The translations under genes were made by a program, and so were the position numbers. The notes beneath the pieces are model-generated. The model was not told the origin of the DNA, did not search any database, and saw only the letters and a list, made by a program, of their open reading frames with translations. From Microbacterium sp. MYb54 (GTDB lineage Bacteria; Actinomycetota; Actinomycetes; Actinomycetales; Microbacteriaceae), in assembly GCF_002979515.1 (NCBI RefSeq), contig NZ_PCPA01000004.1, forward strand, positions 62,001 through 126,000: a stretch of 64,000 bases of DNA, written 5' to 3'. This document shows, piece after piece, positions 8,154 to 16,515 of the stretch. The stretch's first letter is position 1. Every line of letters starts with the position of its first letter.

Positions 8154-9887
8154 ATGTCGACCACAGAAGCTCCCCGTACCGACGAGACCCCCGGGTCGCG
8201 CCCCAACGCTCTGCCCGCCCGCCAGGCCGCTCTCATGAGCTCCTCGCGTGTCGAGCAGAAGGGGAACATCGTCGTCAAGTGGATCACCTCCACTGACCAC
8301 AAGACCATCGGGTACATGTATCTGATCGCGTCGGTGATGTTCTTCCTGCTCGGCGGTGTGATGGCACTCGTCATCCGCGCCGAGCTGTTCGCGCCGGGAA
8401 TGCAGATCATCCCGACGAAGGAGCAGTACAACCAGCTGTTCACGATGCACGGCACGATCATGCTGCTGATGTTCGCGACACCGCTGTTCGCGGGCTTCGC
8501 CAATGCGATCCTGCCGTTGCAGATCGGTGCTCCTGACGTCGCCTTCCCGCGTCTGAACGCCTTCGCCTTCTGGCTCTTCCTCTTCGGCTCCACGATCGCG
8601 GTCGCCGGCTTCCTCACCCCGCAGGGTGCGGCTTCCTTCGGTTGGTTCGCCTATCAACCTCTGGCAGGAGCATCGTTCTCCCCGGGAGCGGGTGGCAACC
8701 TCTGGATGGTCGGCCTCGGCATCTCGGGTTTCGGAACGATCCTCGGTGCCGTCAACTTCATCACCACGATCATCACCATGCGAGCTCCCGGCATGACGAT
8801 GTGGCGCATGCCGATCTTCACGTGGAACACGCTCATCACGAGCCTCCTCATCCTGATGGCGTTCCCGGTGCTGGCAGCGGCCATCTTCGCGGCTGCTGCA
8901 GACCGCATCCTGGGTGCTCACATCTACGACCCGGCCAACGGCGGCGTCCTGCTCTGGCAGCACCTCTTCTGGTTCTTCGGGCACCCTGAGGTGTACATCA
9001 TCGCGCTGCCGTTCTTCGGCATCGTCTCGGAGATCTTCCCGGTCTTCAGCCGCAAGCCGATCTTCGGTTATAAGACCTTGGTCTATGCGACGATCGCCAT
9101 CGCGGCGCTCTCCGTCGCGGTGTGGGCTCACCACATGTACGTCACCGGTTCGGTGCTGTTGCCGTTCTTCGCGCTCATGACGATGCTCATCGCTGTGCCG
9201 ACAGGCGTGAAGATCTTCAACTGGATCGGCACGCTCTGGCGAGGGTCAGTGACGTTCGAGACACCGATGGTCTTCGCTCTCGGCTTCCTCGTGTCGTTCG
9301 TGTTCGGTGGTCTGACCGGTGTGATCCTCGCGGCCCCGCCGCTGGACTTCGCGCTCTCCGACTCGTACTTCGTGGTCGCCCACTTCCACTACGTGGTGTT
9401 CGGCACCGTGGTGTTCGCCATGTTCGCCGGCTTCTACTTCTGGTGGCCGAAGTGGACAGGGCGCATGCTGAACGAGCGTCTCGGCTACGTGCACTTCTGG
9501 TTGCTGTTCATCGGTTTCCACATGACGTTCCTCATTCAGCACTGGCTGGGTGTCGACGGCATGGTGCGTCGCTACGCGGACTACTCGGAAGCTGACGGCT
9601 GGACCTGGCAGAACCAGGTCTCCACGATCGGTGCGATCATCCTCGGTGCCTCGATGCTGCCGTTCTTCCTGAACGTGTGGATCACGGCCCGCAAGGCTCC
9701 GAAGGTCACGGTCAACGACCCGTGGGGCTATGGTGCATCGCTCGAGTGGGCCACATCGTGCCCGCCGCCGCGACACAACTTCACGTCGATCCCGCGCATC
9801 CGCAGCGAGCGTCCCGCGTTCGATCTGAATCATCCCGAGGCTGCCGAGTTCGCGACCACGGCTCCCGGCGAGCGAGAGGCCCACTAA
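8154..9887 (+). CDS. ctaD: cytochrome c oxidase subunit I
   Basis: CtaD is the catalytic haem a / haem a3-CuB subunit, reducing oxygen to water while pumping protons. The 577-residue protein has about 12 membrane helices. Key ligands are visible: [13 protein letters not shown] (low-spin haem His), [13 protein letters not shown] (CuB His and the cross-linked Tyr), [10 protein letters not shown] (CuB His pair) and [11 protein letters not shown] (haem a3 and haem a His). The ATG at 8154 follows GGAAGGAGG. It is encoded 3 nt after ctaC and 3 nt before ctaF, so the three are one transcript. A hydrophilic N-terminal extension of about 35 residues is normal for actinobacteria. Confidence 0.98.
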   Translation: MSTTEAPRTDETPGSRPNALPARQAALMSSSRVEQKGNIVVKWITSTDHKTIGYMYLIASVMFFLLGGVMALVIRAELFAPGMQIIPTKEQYNQLFTMHGTIMLLMFATPLFAGFANAILPLQIGAPDVAFPRLNAFAFWLFLFGSTIAVAGFLTPQGAASFGWFAYQPLAGASFSPGAGGNLWMVGLGISGFGTILGAVNFITTIITMRAPGMTMWRMPIFTWNTLITSLLILMAFPVLAAAIFAAAADRILGAHIYDPANGGVLLWQHLFWFFGHPEVYIIALPFFGIVSEIFPVFSRKPIFGYKTLVYATIAIAALSVAVWAHHMYVTGSVLLPFFALMTMLIAVPTGVKIFNWIGTLWRGSVTFETPMVFALGFLVSFVFGGLTGVILAAPPLDFALSDSYFVVAHFHYVVFGTVVFAMFAGFYFWWPKWTGRMLNERLGYVHFWLLFIGFHMTFLIQHWLGVDGMVRRYADYSEADGWTWQNQVSTIGAIILGASMLPFFLNVWITARKAPKVTVNDPWGYGASLEWATSCPPPRHNFTSIPRIRSERPAFDLNHPEAAEFATTAPGEREAH

Positions 9888-9890
9888 GTC

Positions 9891-10325
9891 ATGCGCGACA
9901 ACGTCATTCTCTGGTGGGTCCTGACGGCCTTCTTCGCCCTCGTCGGCGTCGTCTACACGGGCTGGCACATCCTTGCCACGCCGTCGGACAACTTCGCAAT
10001 GCGGATCGAGTGGGTCGGCACGGTCGCGCTGTTCTTCGCAGCCTTCATGGCAGCGATGATCGCGTTCTACCTCGATCGCACGCACAAGGCGCAGCAGGGT
10101 GAGCTGCCCGAAGACATCCTGACCGCCGACATCGATGACGGTGACCCGGAGCTCGGCGAGTTCAGCCCGTGGTCCTGGTGGCCCATGGTCCTCGCTGCCT
10201 CGGCCGGAGTCTTCGTGGTCGGACTCGCGGTGGGGCACTTCCTCCTCCCGATCGGTATCGCGATCTTCGTCGTCGCGATCGTCGGCTGGGTGTACGAGTA
10301 CTACCGCGGCAACTTCGCCCGCTGA
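9891..10325 (+). CDS. ctaF: cytochrome c oxidase subunit IV (actinobacterial type)
   Basis: This 144-residue membrane protein is the small accessory subunit of the actinobacterial aa3 oxidase. Four membrane segments are predicted (about residues 5-27, 38-57, 98-115 and 118-136). A conserved loop containing DLGDPELGEF-like sequence (here DDGDPELGEFSPWSWWP) and the C-terminal VGWVYEYYRGNFAR are characteristic of the family. It is co-transcribed with ctaC-ctaD (3-nt gap) and closed by a strong terminator. Confidence 0.93.
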   Translation: MRDNVILWWVLTAFFALVGVVYTGWHILATPSDNFAMRIEWVGTVALFFAAFMAAMIAFYLDRTHKAQQGELPEDILTADIDDGDPELGEFSPWSWWPMVLAASAGVFVVGLAVGHFLLPIGIAIFVVAIVGWVYEYYRGNFAR

Positions 10326-10337
10326 CGCAGCTGTATT

Positions 10338-10373
10338 GAAGAAGGCCCTCGGATTCGTCCGAGGGCCTTCTTC
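10338..10373. terminator. bidirectional hairpin terminator between ctaF and the rhodanese gene
   Basis: A perfect 16-bp stem (10338-10353 with 10358-10373) is capped by a TTCG tetraloop. It lies between convergent genes and can serve both strands; T-rich bases flank each arm. Confidence 0.85.
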
Positions 10374-10394
10374 GTATGCAGGGGAGGGCCGTGG

Positions 10395-10814
10395 TCAGGC
10401 GCGAGTGCGGATACGGGCGATCCCGGTCAGCGGATCCACGGGACGGTGGTGGGTGCCGTCGGCGTCTTCGACCGCATAACCCTCGCGGACCCAGTACTCG
10501 AACCCGCCGATCATCTCTCGCACCTTGTATCCCAGACGCGCGAACTCGAGCGCACCCTTCGCGCCCGCGTTGCATCCAGGACTCCAGCAGTAGACGACGA
10601 CTTCCGCGTCCGCTGGCACTTCGATCGGCGCGCGTGAGGCGATCTCGCTGTAGTGCATGTGCACGGCTCCGGCGACCCTTCCTTGAGCCCACGCCTCATC
10701 CGACCGGACGTCGATGACGAAGATGTTCTCGCCGGCCTTCTGCGCGGCATGAACATCGCTGGGGTCGGTCTCATAGGTCAGCTTGGCCGTGTAGAAGTCG
10801 GTGCGATCGATCAT
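10395..10814 (-). CDS. rhodanese-like domain protein
   Basis: A single rhodanese domain of 139 residues may transfer sulfane sulfur or act as a thiol switch. The fold is visible in IFVIDVRSDEAWAQGRVAGA, MHYSEI and the active-site loop YCWSPGCNAGAKGA. The catalytic cysteine is expected to be the first of that loop; a second cysteine four residues later is an extra feature. The C-terminal segment MIGGFEYWVREGY is also typical. The gene is convergent with ctaF and has a leaderless-type promoter. The physiological sulfur acceptor is unknown. Confidence 0.88.
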   Translation of the reverse strand: MIDRTDFYTAKLTYETDPSDVHAAQKAGENIFVIDVRSDEAWAQGRVAGAVHMHYSEIASRAPIEVPADAEVVVYCWSPGCNAGAKGALEFARLGYKVREMIGGFEYWVREGYAVEDADGTHHRPVDPLTGIARIRTRA

Positions 10815-10820
10815 GGCTTC

Positions 10821-10826
10821 AGCCTA
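10821..10826 (-). promoter_or_regulatory. -10 element of the rhodanese gene, leaderless geometry
   Basis: On the - strand TAGGCT is followed by 6 nt (GAAGCC) and then the ATG at 10814-10812. There is no separate Shine-Dalgarno. Confidence 0.5.
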
Positions 10827-10916
10827 AACAGCAGGCGTTCGTCCTACCCAGCGGATTTCCGTCGCTCTGCATGCGAATGCCGTCATTGCGTCGCGCCGAC
10901 TGTCAGCGCTTGAGCG

Positions 10917-11432
10917 TCACAGCTCGGCGGTCATCTGTACTCGTGGACCGAACTCGAAGAGCCCGAGAGCCTCTTCTACCCGCACGAGGCCGATGAGCAA
11001 TGGCGTCTGAGGCTCGGTCGTGATGAAGCCGCAGGTCTCGTAGAACGGAGCATTCCAAGGTACGTCGACGTAGGTGCGGAGCGTGATCTCGGAGTGACCG
11101 CGGCGGCGGGCTTCCGCAAGTGCGCCCTCGACGAGCTGACGCCCGATGCCGCGTCGACCGAACGCGGGGAGTACCGAAAGCTGTTCGAGGTGCGCGTGTC
11201 CGTCGAGATCGAGGACATGTACGAACCCGACGATCATAGGGGCGGCTGTTGCGTCTCCTGAGTGCTCGGCTACGAGGACGAACCCGGGAGAGGACGCGCG
11301 GTCGTCGGCTGGAGTCGGGGGAGGCCAGTCGACGGCGCCGAAGCGATCGACGAGAAGGGCATCTGCCGCGGTTTCGATCTGTTCGGTCGCTGCGGCATCG
11401 TCCGCTCGAGCTGGTCGCAGATGGATCTCCAT
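10917..11432 (-). CDS. GNAT family N-acetyltransferase
   Basis: The 171-residue protein has the GNAT fold. FVHVLDLDGHAHLEQLSVLP leads into the acetyl-CoA pyrophosphate-binding motif FGRRGIGRQLVEGAL, followed by the substrate-side motif B/C at DVPWNAPFYETCGF. The substrate is unknown; the sequence suggests a small amine or amino acid donor site, but nothing decides it. It starts 2 nt after the end of the RidA gene, so the two are transcribed together. A broad detoxification role for the pair is possible but unproven. Confidence 0.85.
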   Translation of the reverse strand: MEIHLRPARADDAAATEQIETAADALLVDRFGAVDWPPPTPADDRASSPGFVLVAEHSGDATAAPMIVGFVHVLDLDGHAHLEQLSVLPAFGRRGIGRQLVEGALAEARRRGHSEITLRTYVDVPWNAPFYETCGFITTEPQTPLLIGLVRVEEALGLFEFGPRVQMTAEL

Positions 11433-11434
11433 GA

Positions 11435-11842
11435 TCAGTCTGCGGCGACGGCGGCGATCGCTTCGATCTCCACGAGCTGGTGGTCGTAGCCGAGGACGGT
11501 GACGCCCAGGAGCGTGCTGGGGACGTCGTGCGCGCCGAAAGCGGCATGAATCACATCCCAGGCCGTGACGAGGTCAGCCTGTGCGGAGGAGGCCACCAGC
11601 ACGCGTGTGCTGATGACATCCGTGAGGGTCGCACCGGCGACGTCGAGTGCCGCCTTGAGCGTCTCCACACATCTTGCCGCCTGAGCCGCGTAGTCGCCCG
11701 GCGCCGCAGTCGTCCCGTCGTCATTGAGCGGGCACGCTCCGGCGAGGAAGATCAGCCGGGAACCGGTCGGCGCTGTCGCGGCATAGGCGTAAGGAGCATC
11801 GGCGAGGGCGGAGGCGCGGATCAGCTGGACGACGGATGACAT
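11435..11842 (-). CDS. RidA family (YjgF/UK114) protein
   Basis: RidA-type proteins hydrolyse reactive enamine and imine intermediates released by PLP enzymes. This 135-residue protein has the family core: SRLIFLAGACPLNDDG, YAAQAARCVETLKAALD, and VISTRVLVAS with the conserved arginine that binds the imine carboxylate. It ends VLGYDHQLVEIEAIAAV. It resembles the Rid1-Rid3 type subfamilies more than archetypal RidA, so the catalytic role is less certain. AAAGGA precedes the ATG at 11842. It forms a two-gene unit with the GNAT gene. Confidence 0.85.
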   Translation of the reverse strand: MSSVVQLIRASALADAPYAYAATAPTGSRLIFLAGACPLNDDGTTAAPGDYAAQAARCVETLKAALDVAGATLTDVISTRVLVASSAQADLVTAWDVIHAAFGAHDVPSTLLGVTVLGYDHQLVEIEAIAAVAAD

Positions 11843-11872
11843 GGTGGTTCGATCCTTTCATGCAGGGATAAC

Positions 11873-11908
11873 GATGAAGGCCCCGTCCGTGTGGACGAGG
11901 CCTTCATC
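11873..11908 (-). terminator. hairpin terminator after qcrB
   Basis: A 16-bp stem with one mismatch (11873-11888 with 11893-11908) surrounds a GTGT loop. It lies 16 nt after the qcrB stop on the - strand. Confidence 0.75.
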
Positions 11909-11924
11909 AGCAGGGGAGTGGCGG

Positions 11925-13739
11925 CTACTCGCCGTCTTCCGACTTCTTGTTGCGAGGCTTCTTCACCGGCTCGGTGGCGATCACCGTGCTCGGCGTGTTC
12001 GGCGTCTCGTCGACGTGCGTCTCATCGACCGTGAGCGGGGCGTCGGGGAATCCTGCACGCTCGTGAGCGCCCTGGATCTCTGCGGCCTCGGTCTCATCGT
12101 TGTGAGCCGTGACGTGGTTCTGGTGCGCGTCTGCGGCTTCGACCTCGGCCTGCGTGAGCGGTGCGAGGCGGTCCTCGAAGAACCAGCGGGAGATCGAGGA
12201 ACGGAGGTTCTCCGTCCACGGGATGCGTCCCTTGGCATTCGGGCGGACCACGAGGGGCTCGTAGCCGTCGACGTCGATGAGCTTCCAGCGGTCGTACTTG
12301 TCGACCGGCTGGTGCACCTCGATGAACTCGCCGCCGGGGAGGCGGACGATGCGCCCGGACTCGAAGCCGTGCAGCACGATCTCGCGGTCCTTCTTCTGCA
12401 GCGCGATGCAGATGCGCTTGGTGACGAAGTAGCCGAGGATCGGGCCCAGGAACAGCAGCGCCTGCAGGGTGTGGATGACCCCCTCCATCGTGAGCATGAA
12501 GTGCGTCGCGATGAGGTCGGAGGATGCGGCAGCCCACAGGACGGCGTAGAAGATGACGCCGGCAACACCGATCGCCGTGCGCGTCGCCGCGTTGCGGGGG
12601 CGCTGTGCGAGGTGGTGCTCACGCTTGTCGCCGGTGAGCCACGCCTCGAGGAAGGGGTAGATCGCGACGGCGACGATGAAGAGACCGAGTACCAGGACCG
12701 GTGCGATGATTCCGAACGACCAGGTGTGGTCGAGGAACACGATGTCCCAGTTCGACGGTGCCAGACGCAACGCGCCGTCGGCGAAGCCGATGTACCAGTC
12801 CGGCTGCGTACCGGCGGAGACAGGGGAGGGGTCGTACGGGCCGTAGTTCCAGATCGGGTTGATCTGGAAGAACGTCGCTATCAGCACGATGGTGCCGAAC
12901 ACGATGAACAGGTAGCCGCCCATCTTGGACATGTAGACCGGCATCATCGGGTAGCCCACGACGTTGTCGTTCGTGCGGCCGGGGCCGGCGAACTGCGTGT
13001 GCTTGTTGATGATCATGAGCATCAGGTGCACGACGATGAGCGCGATCACGAGCATCGGCAACAGCAGGATGTGCAGTGTGTAGAGGCGTCCGACGATGTC
13101 GGTACCCGGGAACTCTCCACCGAACAGCAGGAACGAGGTCCACGTGCCGATGAGGGGGAGGCCCTTGATCATGCCGTCGATGATGCGCAGACCGTTGCCC
13201 GAGAGCAGGTCGTCGGGGAGCGAGTAGCCGGTGAAGCCCTCAGCCATCGCCAGGACGAACAGCACGAAGCCGATCACCCAGTTCAGCTCGCGGGGCTTGC
13301 GGAAGGCACCGGTGAAGTACACGCGGAGCATGTGCACGCCGATGCCGGCGATGAACACGAGCGCTGCCCAGTGGTGGATCTGACGGACCAGGAGGCCGCC
13401 TCGCAGGTCGAACGAGATGTGCAGCGACGACTCGAGCGCCGCGGACATCTCGATACCACGCATCGGTGCGTACGCGCCGGTGTAGTGGGTCTCGACCATG
13501 GACGCCTGGAAGAAGAACGTCAGGAAGGTGCCGGAGATGAACACGACGACGAAGCTCCACAGAGCGATCTCGCCGAGCATGAACGACCAGTGATCGGGGA
13601 AGATCTTGCGTCCGAGCTCCTTGACGAAGCCGGAGAGGCTGGTGCGCTCATCGATGTAGTTCGACGCGGCGCCGACGAAGCGACCGCCGAGCGGCGCTTT
13701 GGTGTCTTTGTCCTCTTTGGACAGCGTTGCGGTGCTCAA
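11925..13739 (-). CDS. qcrB: cytochrome bc1 complex, cytochrome b subunit
   Basis: QcrB is the membrane quinol-oxidising subunit of the actinobacterial bcc complex. The 604-residue protein has the haem-ligand histidine helices (HISFDLRGGLLVRQIHHWAA and YTLHILLLPMLVIALIVVHL), the Qo-site region GTDIVGRL plus a PDWYIGF segment, and the long actinobacterial C-terminal extension, here charged and low-complexity. The start is unusual: TTG at 13739, overlapping the qcrA stop by 4 nt (TTGA), implying coupled translation. The family N-terminus MSTATLSKEDK supports that start. QcrB is the target class of Q203-type inhibitors in mycobacteria. Confidence 0.96.
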   Translation of the reverse strand: MSTATLSKEDKDTKAPLGGRFVGAASNYIDERTSLSGFVKELGRKIFPDHWSFMLGEIALWSFVVVFISGTFLTFFFQASMVETHYTGAYAPMRGIEMSAALESSLHISFDLRGGLLVRQIHHWAALVFIAGIGVHMLRVYFTGAFRKPRELNWVIGFVLFVLAMAEGFTGYSLPDDLLSGNGLRIIDGMIKGLPLIGTWTSFLLFGGEFPGTDIVGRLYTLHILLLPMLVIALIVVHLMLMIINKHTQFAGPGRTNDNVVGYPMMPVYMSKMGGYLFIVFGTIVLIATFFQINPIWNYGPYDPSPVSAGTQPDWYIGFADGALRLAPSNWDIVFLDHTWSFGIIAPVLVLGLFIVAVAIYPFLEAWLTGDKREHHLAQRPRNAATRTAIGVAGVIFYAVLWAAASSDLIATHFMLTMEGVIHTLQALLFLGPILGYFVTKRICIALQKKDREIVLHGFESGRIVRLPGGEFIEVHQPVDKYDRWKLIDVDGYEPLVVRPNAKGRIPWTENLRSSISRWFFEDRLAPLTQAEVEAADAHQNHVTAHNDETEAAEIQGAHERAGFPDAPLTVDETHVDETPNTPSTVIATEPVKKPRNKKSEDGE

Positions 13740-14812
13740 TGGCGCTCCCAGAAGCTCGGGCCGACGGGTTCCTTGAAGTCGCTGCGTGCGACCAGGTAGC
13801 CCTCGTCATCGACGGTGATGGGCAGCTGCGGCAGCGGACGTGCCGCCGGGCCGAAGATGACCTTTGCGTGGTCCGTGACGTCGAACTGCGACTGGTGGCA
13901 CGGGCACAGCAGGTGGTGGGTCTGCTGCTCGTACAGAGCCACAGGGCATCCGACGTGCGTGCAGACCTTGGAGTAGGCGACGATGCCGTCGTAGGACCAG
14001 TCCTTGCGGTCCTCGGCCTCGATCAGCTGCTCGGGGCGCAGACGCATCATCAGGACGATGGCCTTGGCCTTCTCCTCGAGGTAGCCGTCGCTGTGGCTGA
14101 GCGTCGCGAGCTCTTCCGGGATCACGTGGAATGCGGAACCAAGGGTCACGTCCGCTGCGCGGATCGGGGTGCCGTCGGGGTCGCGCACCAGGCGGGCGCC
14201 CTTGTCCCACATCGTGTGCTTGAGCAGCACGACCGGGTCACCCGCGGTGGGGTCTTCCGGCGTCGAGTGCGGTGCGAGGCCACGGAACAGCGTGACACCG
14301 GGAATGATCGAGGCGACGAGCGCGGCGAACAGCGAGTTGCGGATCACCGCACGGCGCCCGAAGCCGGACTCCTCGTTCGCGTCGGCGAACGCCTGGATGG
14401 CGGCCTCGCGCGTCGAGTCCTTGCCACGGGTGGGGTGACGGTGCTCGATGAACTCCTTGTCGGACATCAGCGCCTTGGACCAGTGGATGGCACCGATGCC
14501 GAGGGCCAGCAGCGCGAGAGCGATGCCGAGACCGATGAAGAGGTTGTTCTGCCGGATGTCGATGAGCGCGCCGCTCTCGATCGGGAACAGCATGTAGGCG
14601 GCGACCGCCCAAATGCTGCCGGCGAGGGAGAGGTAGAACAGCGTGTAGACAGTGCGGACAGCGGCCTTCTCAGCGCGCGGGTCCTTGTCGGTCATCCGCT
14701 CGCGATGCGGCGGAAGCCCGGGGTTCTGCACGGGATCGCTGACTGCGACACCCAGCCCCGGAGAGGGCTGGTAGGCCCTGTCAAGAGCCTGCGAGTCGTC
14801 GTCGTGTGCCAT
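13736..14812 (-). CDS. qcrA: cytochrome bc1 complex, Rieske iron-sulfur subunit
   Basis: QcrA carries the 2Fe-2S cluster that accepts the first electron from menaquinol. The 358-residue actinobacterial type has three membrane segments (about residues 57-78, 90-110 and 158-180) instead of one. The periplasmic Rieske fold follows, with cluster ligands in CTHVGCP and CPCHQSQFD; the disulfide cysteines lie in the same loops. It is the third gene of ctaE-qcrC-qcrA-qcrB. The gap to qcrC is 36 nt, and it overlaps qcrB by 4 nt. Confidence 0.97.
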   Translation of the reverse strand: MAHDDDSQALDRAYQPSPGLGVAVSDPVQNPGLPPHRERMTDKDPRAEKAAVRTVYTLFYLSLAGSIWAVAAYMLFPIESGALIDIRQNNLFIGLGIALALLALGIGAIHWSKALMSDKEFIEHRHPTRGKDSTREAAIQAFADANEESGFGRRAVIRNSLFAALVASIIPGVTLFRGLAPHSTPEDPTAGDPVVLLKHTMWDKGARLVRDPDGTPIRAADVTLGSAFHVIPEELATLSHSDGYLEEKAKAIVLMMRLRPEQLIEAEDRKDWSYDGIVAYSKVCTHVGCPVALYEQQTHHLLCPCHQSQFDVTDHAKVIFGPAARPLPQLPITVDDEGYLVARSDFKEPVGPSFWERH

Positions 14813-14848
14813 GGTGCTCCTCGTACGTTCCTCTTCGATGATTAAGCG

Positions 14849-15649
14849 TCAGTTGGACTTCGCCGTGATCCACACGGTGACGGCGACGAGCGCGCCGATA
14901 CCGAAGATCCAGACGAACAGGCCCTCGGAGACCGGCCCGAGCGAACCGAGCGAGAATCCGCCGATCTGCACGGACTGCTGCTGGAAGAGCAGCGCCGAGA
15001 TGATGTCGCGCTTGTCTTCGTCGGACAGGTTCATGTCGCCGAAGACCGGCATGTTCTGCGGGCCGGTGACCATGGCCGCGTACATGTGCAGCGCGCTGGT
15101 CTCGCTGAGCCCCGGGGCGTACTTGCCCTCGGTGAGCGCTCCACCGGCAGCGGCCACGTTGTGGCACATCGCGCAGTTGACGCGGAACAGCTCTGCGCCG
15201 TTCGCGACATCGCCCTTGCCGTCGAGGATGCCCTCATGCGGGAAGGTCGGTCCGGGGGCCTCGGACTGCACGAAGGACGAGATCGCGAGGATCTGGTCTT
15301 CGGTGAACTGCGGTGCCTTCTGCGGAGCCTGCGGTCCCTGCATCTGCAGAGGCATGCGACCGGTCGACAGCTGGAACTCGGTCGCCAGCTCGCCCACGCC
15401 GTAGAGGCTCGGACCGTTGGCGGTTCCCTGCAGGTCGAGACCGTGACAGGTGGCGCAGTTGGCCGTGAACAGCTTCTCGCCGTCTTCGACCGTCAGCTGG
15501 GTCGTCGCGGACTGCGTGTCGGACGCAGCGAACGCAGCGGACGCACCTGCGTACACGGCGCCCGTGATCATGAGGCCTGCTCCGATGAGCGCGGCCGCCG
15601 CCAAAGGGCTGCGACGACCGCTGGAACGGCGCTTCTTCTCTCGTGCCAT
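14849..15649 (-). CDS. qcrC: cytochrome bc1 complex, dihaem cytochrome c subunit
   Basis: QcrC replaces both cytochrome c1 and soluble cytochrome c, passing electrons straight to CtaC. The 266-residue sequence has a signal/anchor helix near residues 14-42. Two c-type domains carry CATCH and CAMCH haem motifs, with distal Met ligands likely in GRMPLQM and QNMPVFGDMN. A C-terminal anchor (LFVWIFGIGALVAVTVWI) follows. It is encoded 20 nt after ctaE. Two CXXCH motifs in one chain are diagnostic of the actinobacterial bcc complex. Confidence 0.97.
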   Translation of the reverse strand: MAREKKRRSSGRRSPLAAAALIGAGLMITGAVYAGASAAFAASDTQSATTQLTVEDGEKLFTANCATCHGLDLQGTANGPSLYGVGELATEFQLSTGRMPLQMQGPQAPQKAPQFTEDQILAISSFVQSEAPGPTFPHEGILDGKGDVANGAELFRVNCAMCHNVAAAGGALTEGKYAPGLSETSALHMYAAMVTGPQNMPVFGDMNLSDEDKRDIISALLFQQQSVQIGGFSLGSLGPVSEGLFVWIFGIGALVAVTVWITAKSN

Positions 15650-15669
15650 CTCGGGGATCAGCTCCGCTC

Positions 15670-16323
15670 TTATTTCAGGAAGTAGATAACGAGGAACAGC
15701 ACGATCCAGACGACGTCGACGAAGTGCCAGTAGTAGGACACCACGATCGAGGAGGTCGCCTCCTTGTGCCGGAAGTTCTTGACGGCGTATGCACGGCCGA
15801 TGACGAGCAGGAACGCGACGAGGCCACCCGTGACGTGCAGGGCGTGGAAGCCCGTGGTCAGGTAGAACGCGGAGGCGTACGAGTCGGCGTTGATCGGCAT
15901 GCCTTCAGCGACGAGCTGTGCGTACTCCCACACCTGGCCGGAGACGAAGATCGCTCCGAGAGCGAAGGTGAGGAAGAACCACTCGACCATTCCCCAGCCG
16001 AAGAGGCGACGGCGTCCGGCGCCGTTCTTCTGACCCTTGCCGATCTTGTAGGGCTGCAGGTCTTCTGCCGCGAACACGCCCATCTGGCACGTGAACGAGG
16101 AGAGGACGAGGATCAAGGTGTTCACTGCGGCGAACGGGACGTTCAGCAGCTCGGTCCGGTCTGCCCACAGCTCAGGTGAGGTGCTGCGGAGGGTGAAGTA
16201 GATCGCGAAGAGTCCCGCGAAGAACATCACCTCACTGCCGAGCCACACAATGGTGCCGACAGCTACCGGGTTGGGCCGCTTGATCGTTCTCGCCGCCGGG
16301 GCATACGTCGCTGAGGTCGTCAC
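15670..16323 (-). CDS. ctaE: cytochrome c oxidase subunit III
   Basis: CtaE is a structural and proton-uptake subunit of the aa3 oxidase. It has 217 residues from the chosen GTG at 16323. Five membrane helices are expected, with [20 protein letters not shown] near the start, [20 protein letters not shown] in the middle and the conserved [15 protein letters not shown] and [20 protein letters not shown] at the end. An in-frame GTG at 16362 would add 13 residues. I prefer 16323 because CATAAT lies 6 nt before it, giving leaderless geometry, and [17 protein letters not shown] resembles the family start. It is first in the operon with qcrCAB and divergent from trpD. Confidence 0.95.
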   Translation of the reverse strand: MTTSATYAPAARTIKRPNPVAVGTIVWLGSEVMFFAGLFAIYFTLRSTSPELWADRTELLNVPFAAVNTLILVLSSFTCQMGVFAAEDLQPYKIGKGQKNGAGRRRLFGWGMVEWFFLTFALGAIFVSGQVWEYAQLVAEGMPINADSYASAFYLTTGFHALHVTGGLVAFLLVIGRAYAVKNFRHKEATSSIVVSYYWHFVDVVWIVLFLVIYFLK

Positions 16324-16329
16324 CCCTCC

Positions 16330-16335
16330 ATTATG
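16330..16335 (-). promoter_or_regulatory. candidate -10 element of ctaE-qcrCAB
   Basis: CATAAT on the - strand is followed by 6 nt (GGAGGG) and then the GTG at 16323. GGAGG is too close to act as a normal Shine-Dalgarno, so a leaderless or very short leader is likely. Confidence 0.4.
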
Positions 16336-16390
16336 GCCGATCCGCGGGCGTGATTCTTGCACCGACGACCCTCGAATTGCCGGTCGGTGA

Positions 16391-16406
16391 CTTAGGGGAC
16401 CCTAAG
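16391..16406. repeat. inverted repeat, possible operator in the ctaE-trpD divergent region
   Basis: Two perfect 7-bp arms (CTTAGGG / CCCTAAG) are separated by two bases. It lies 68 nt upstream of the ctaE start and 110 nt upstream of trpD. The spacing is too tight for an RNA hairpin, so a dimeric protein site is more plausible. The TTAGG-N4-CCTAA core recalls part of DtxR/IdeR-type boxes, but the match is incomplete. Confidence 0.4.
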
Positions 16407-16502
16407 AAAACACTGCGAATACCCGGTGAATCCGCGGGAAACAAGGGGTGGGCGCGAAGTGCACATGCGTTCGGAAGCATCTGCATGTTTTCTCCGCGCC
16501 GA

Positions 16503-16508
16503 TAGGAT
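16503..16508 (+). promoter_or_regulatory. -10 element of trpD, leaderless geometry
   Basis: TAGGAT is followed by 7 nt (CGCACAC) and the ATG at 16516. There is no Shine-Dalgarno. Confidence 0.6.
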
Positions 16509-16515
16509 CGCACAC

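Noticed and set aside
16391..16406. Rho-independent terminator at the CTTAGGG/CCCTAAG repeat
   Set aside because: The 2-nt spacing is too short for an RNA loop, and the site is between divergent promoters rather than after a gene.
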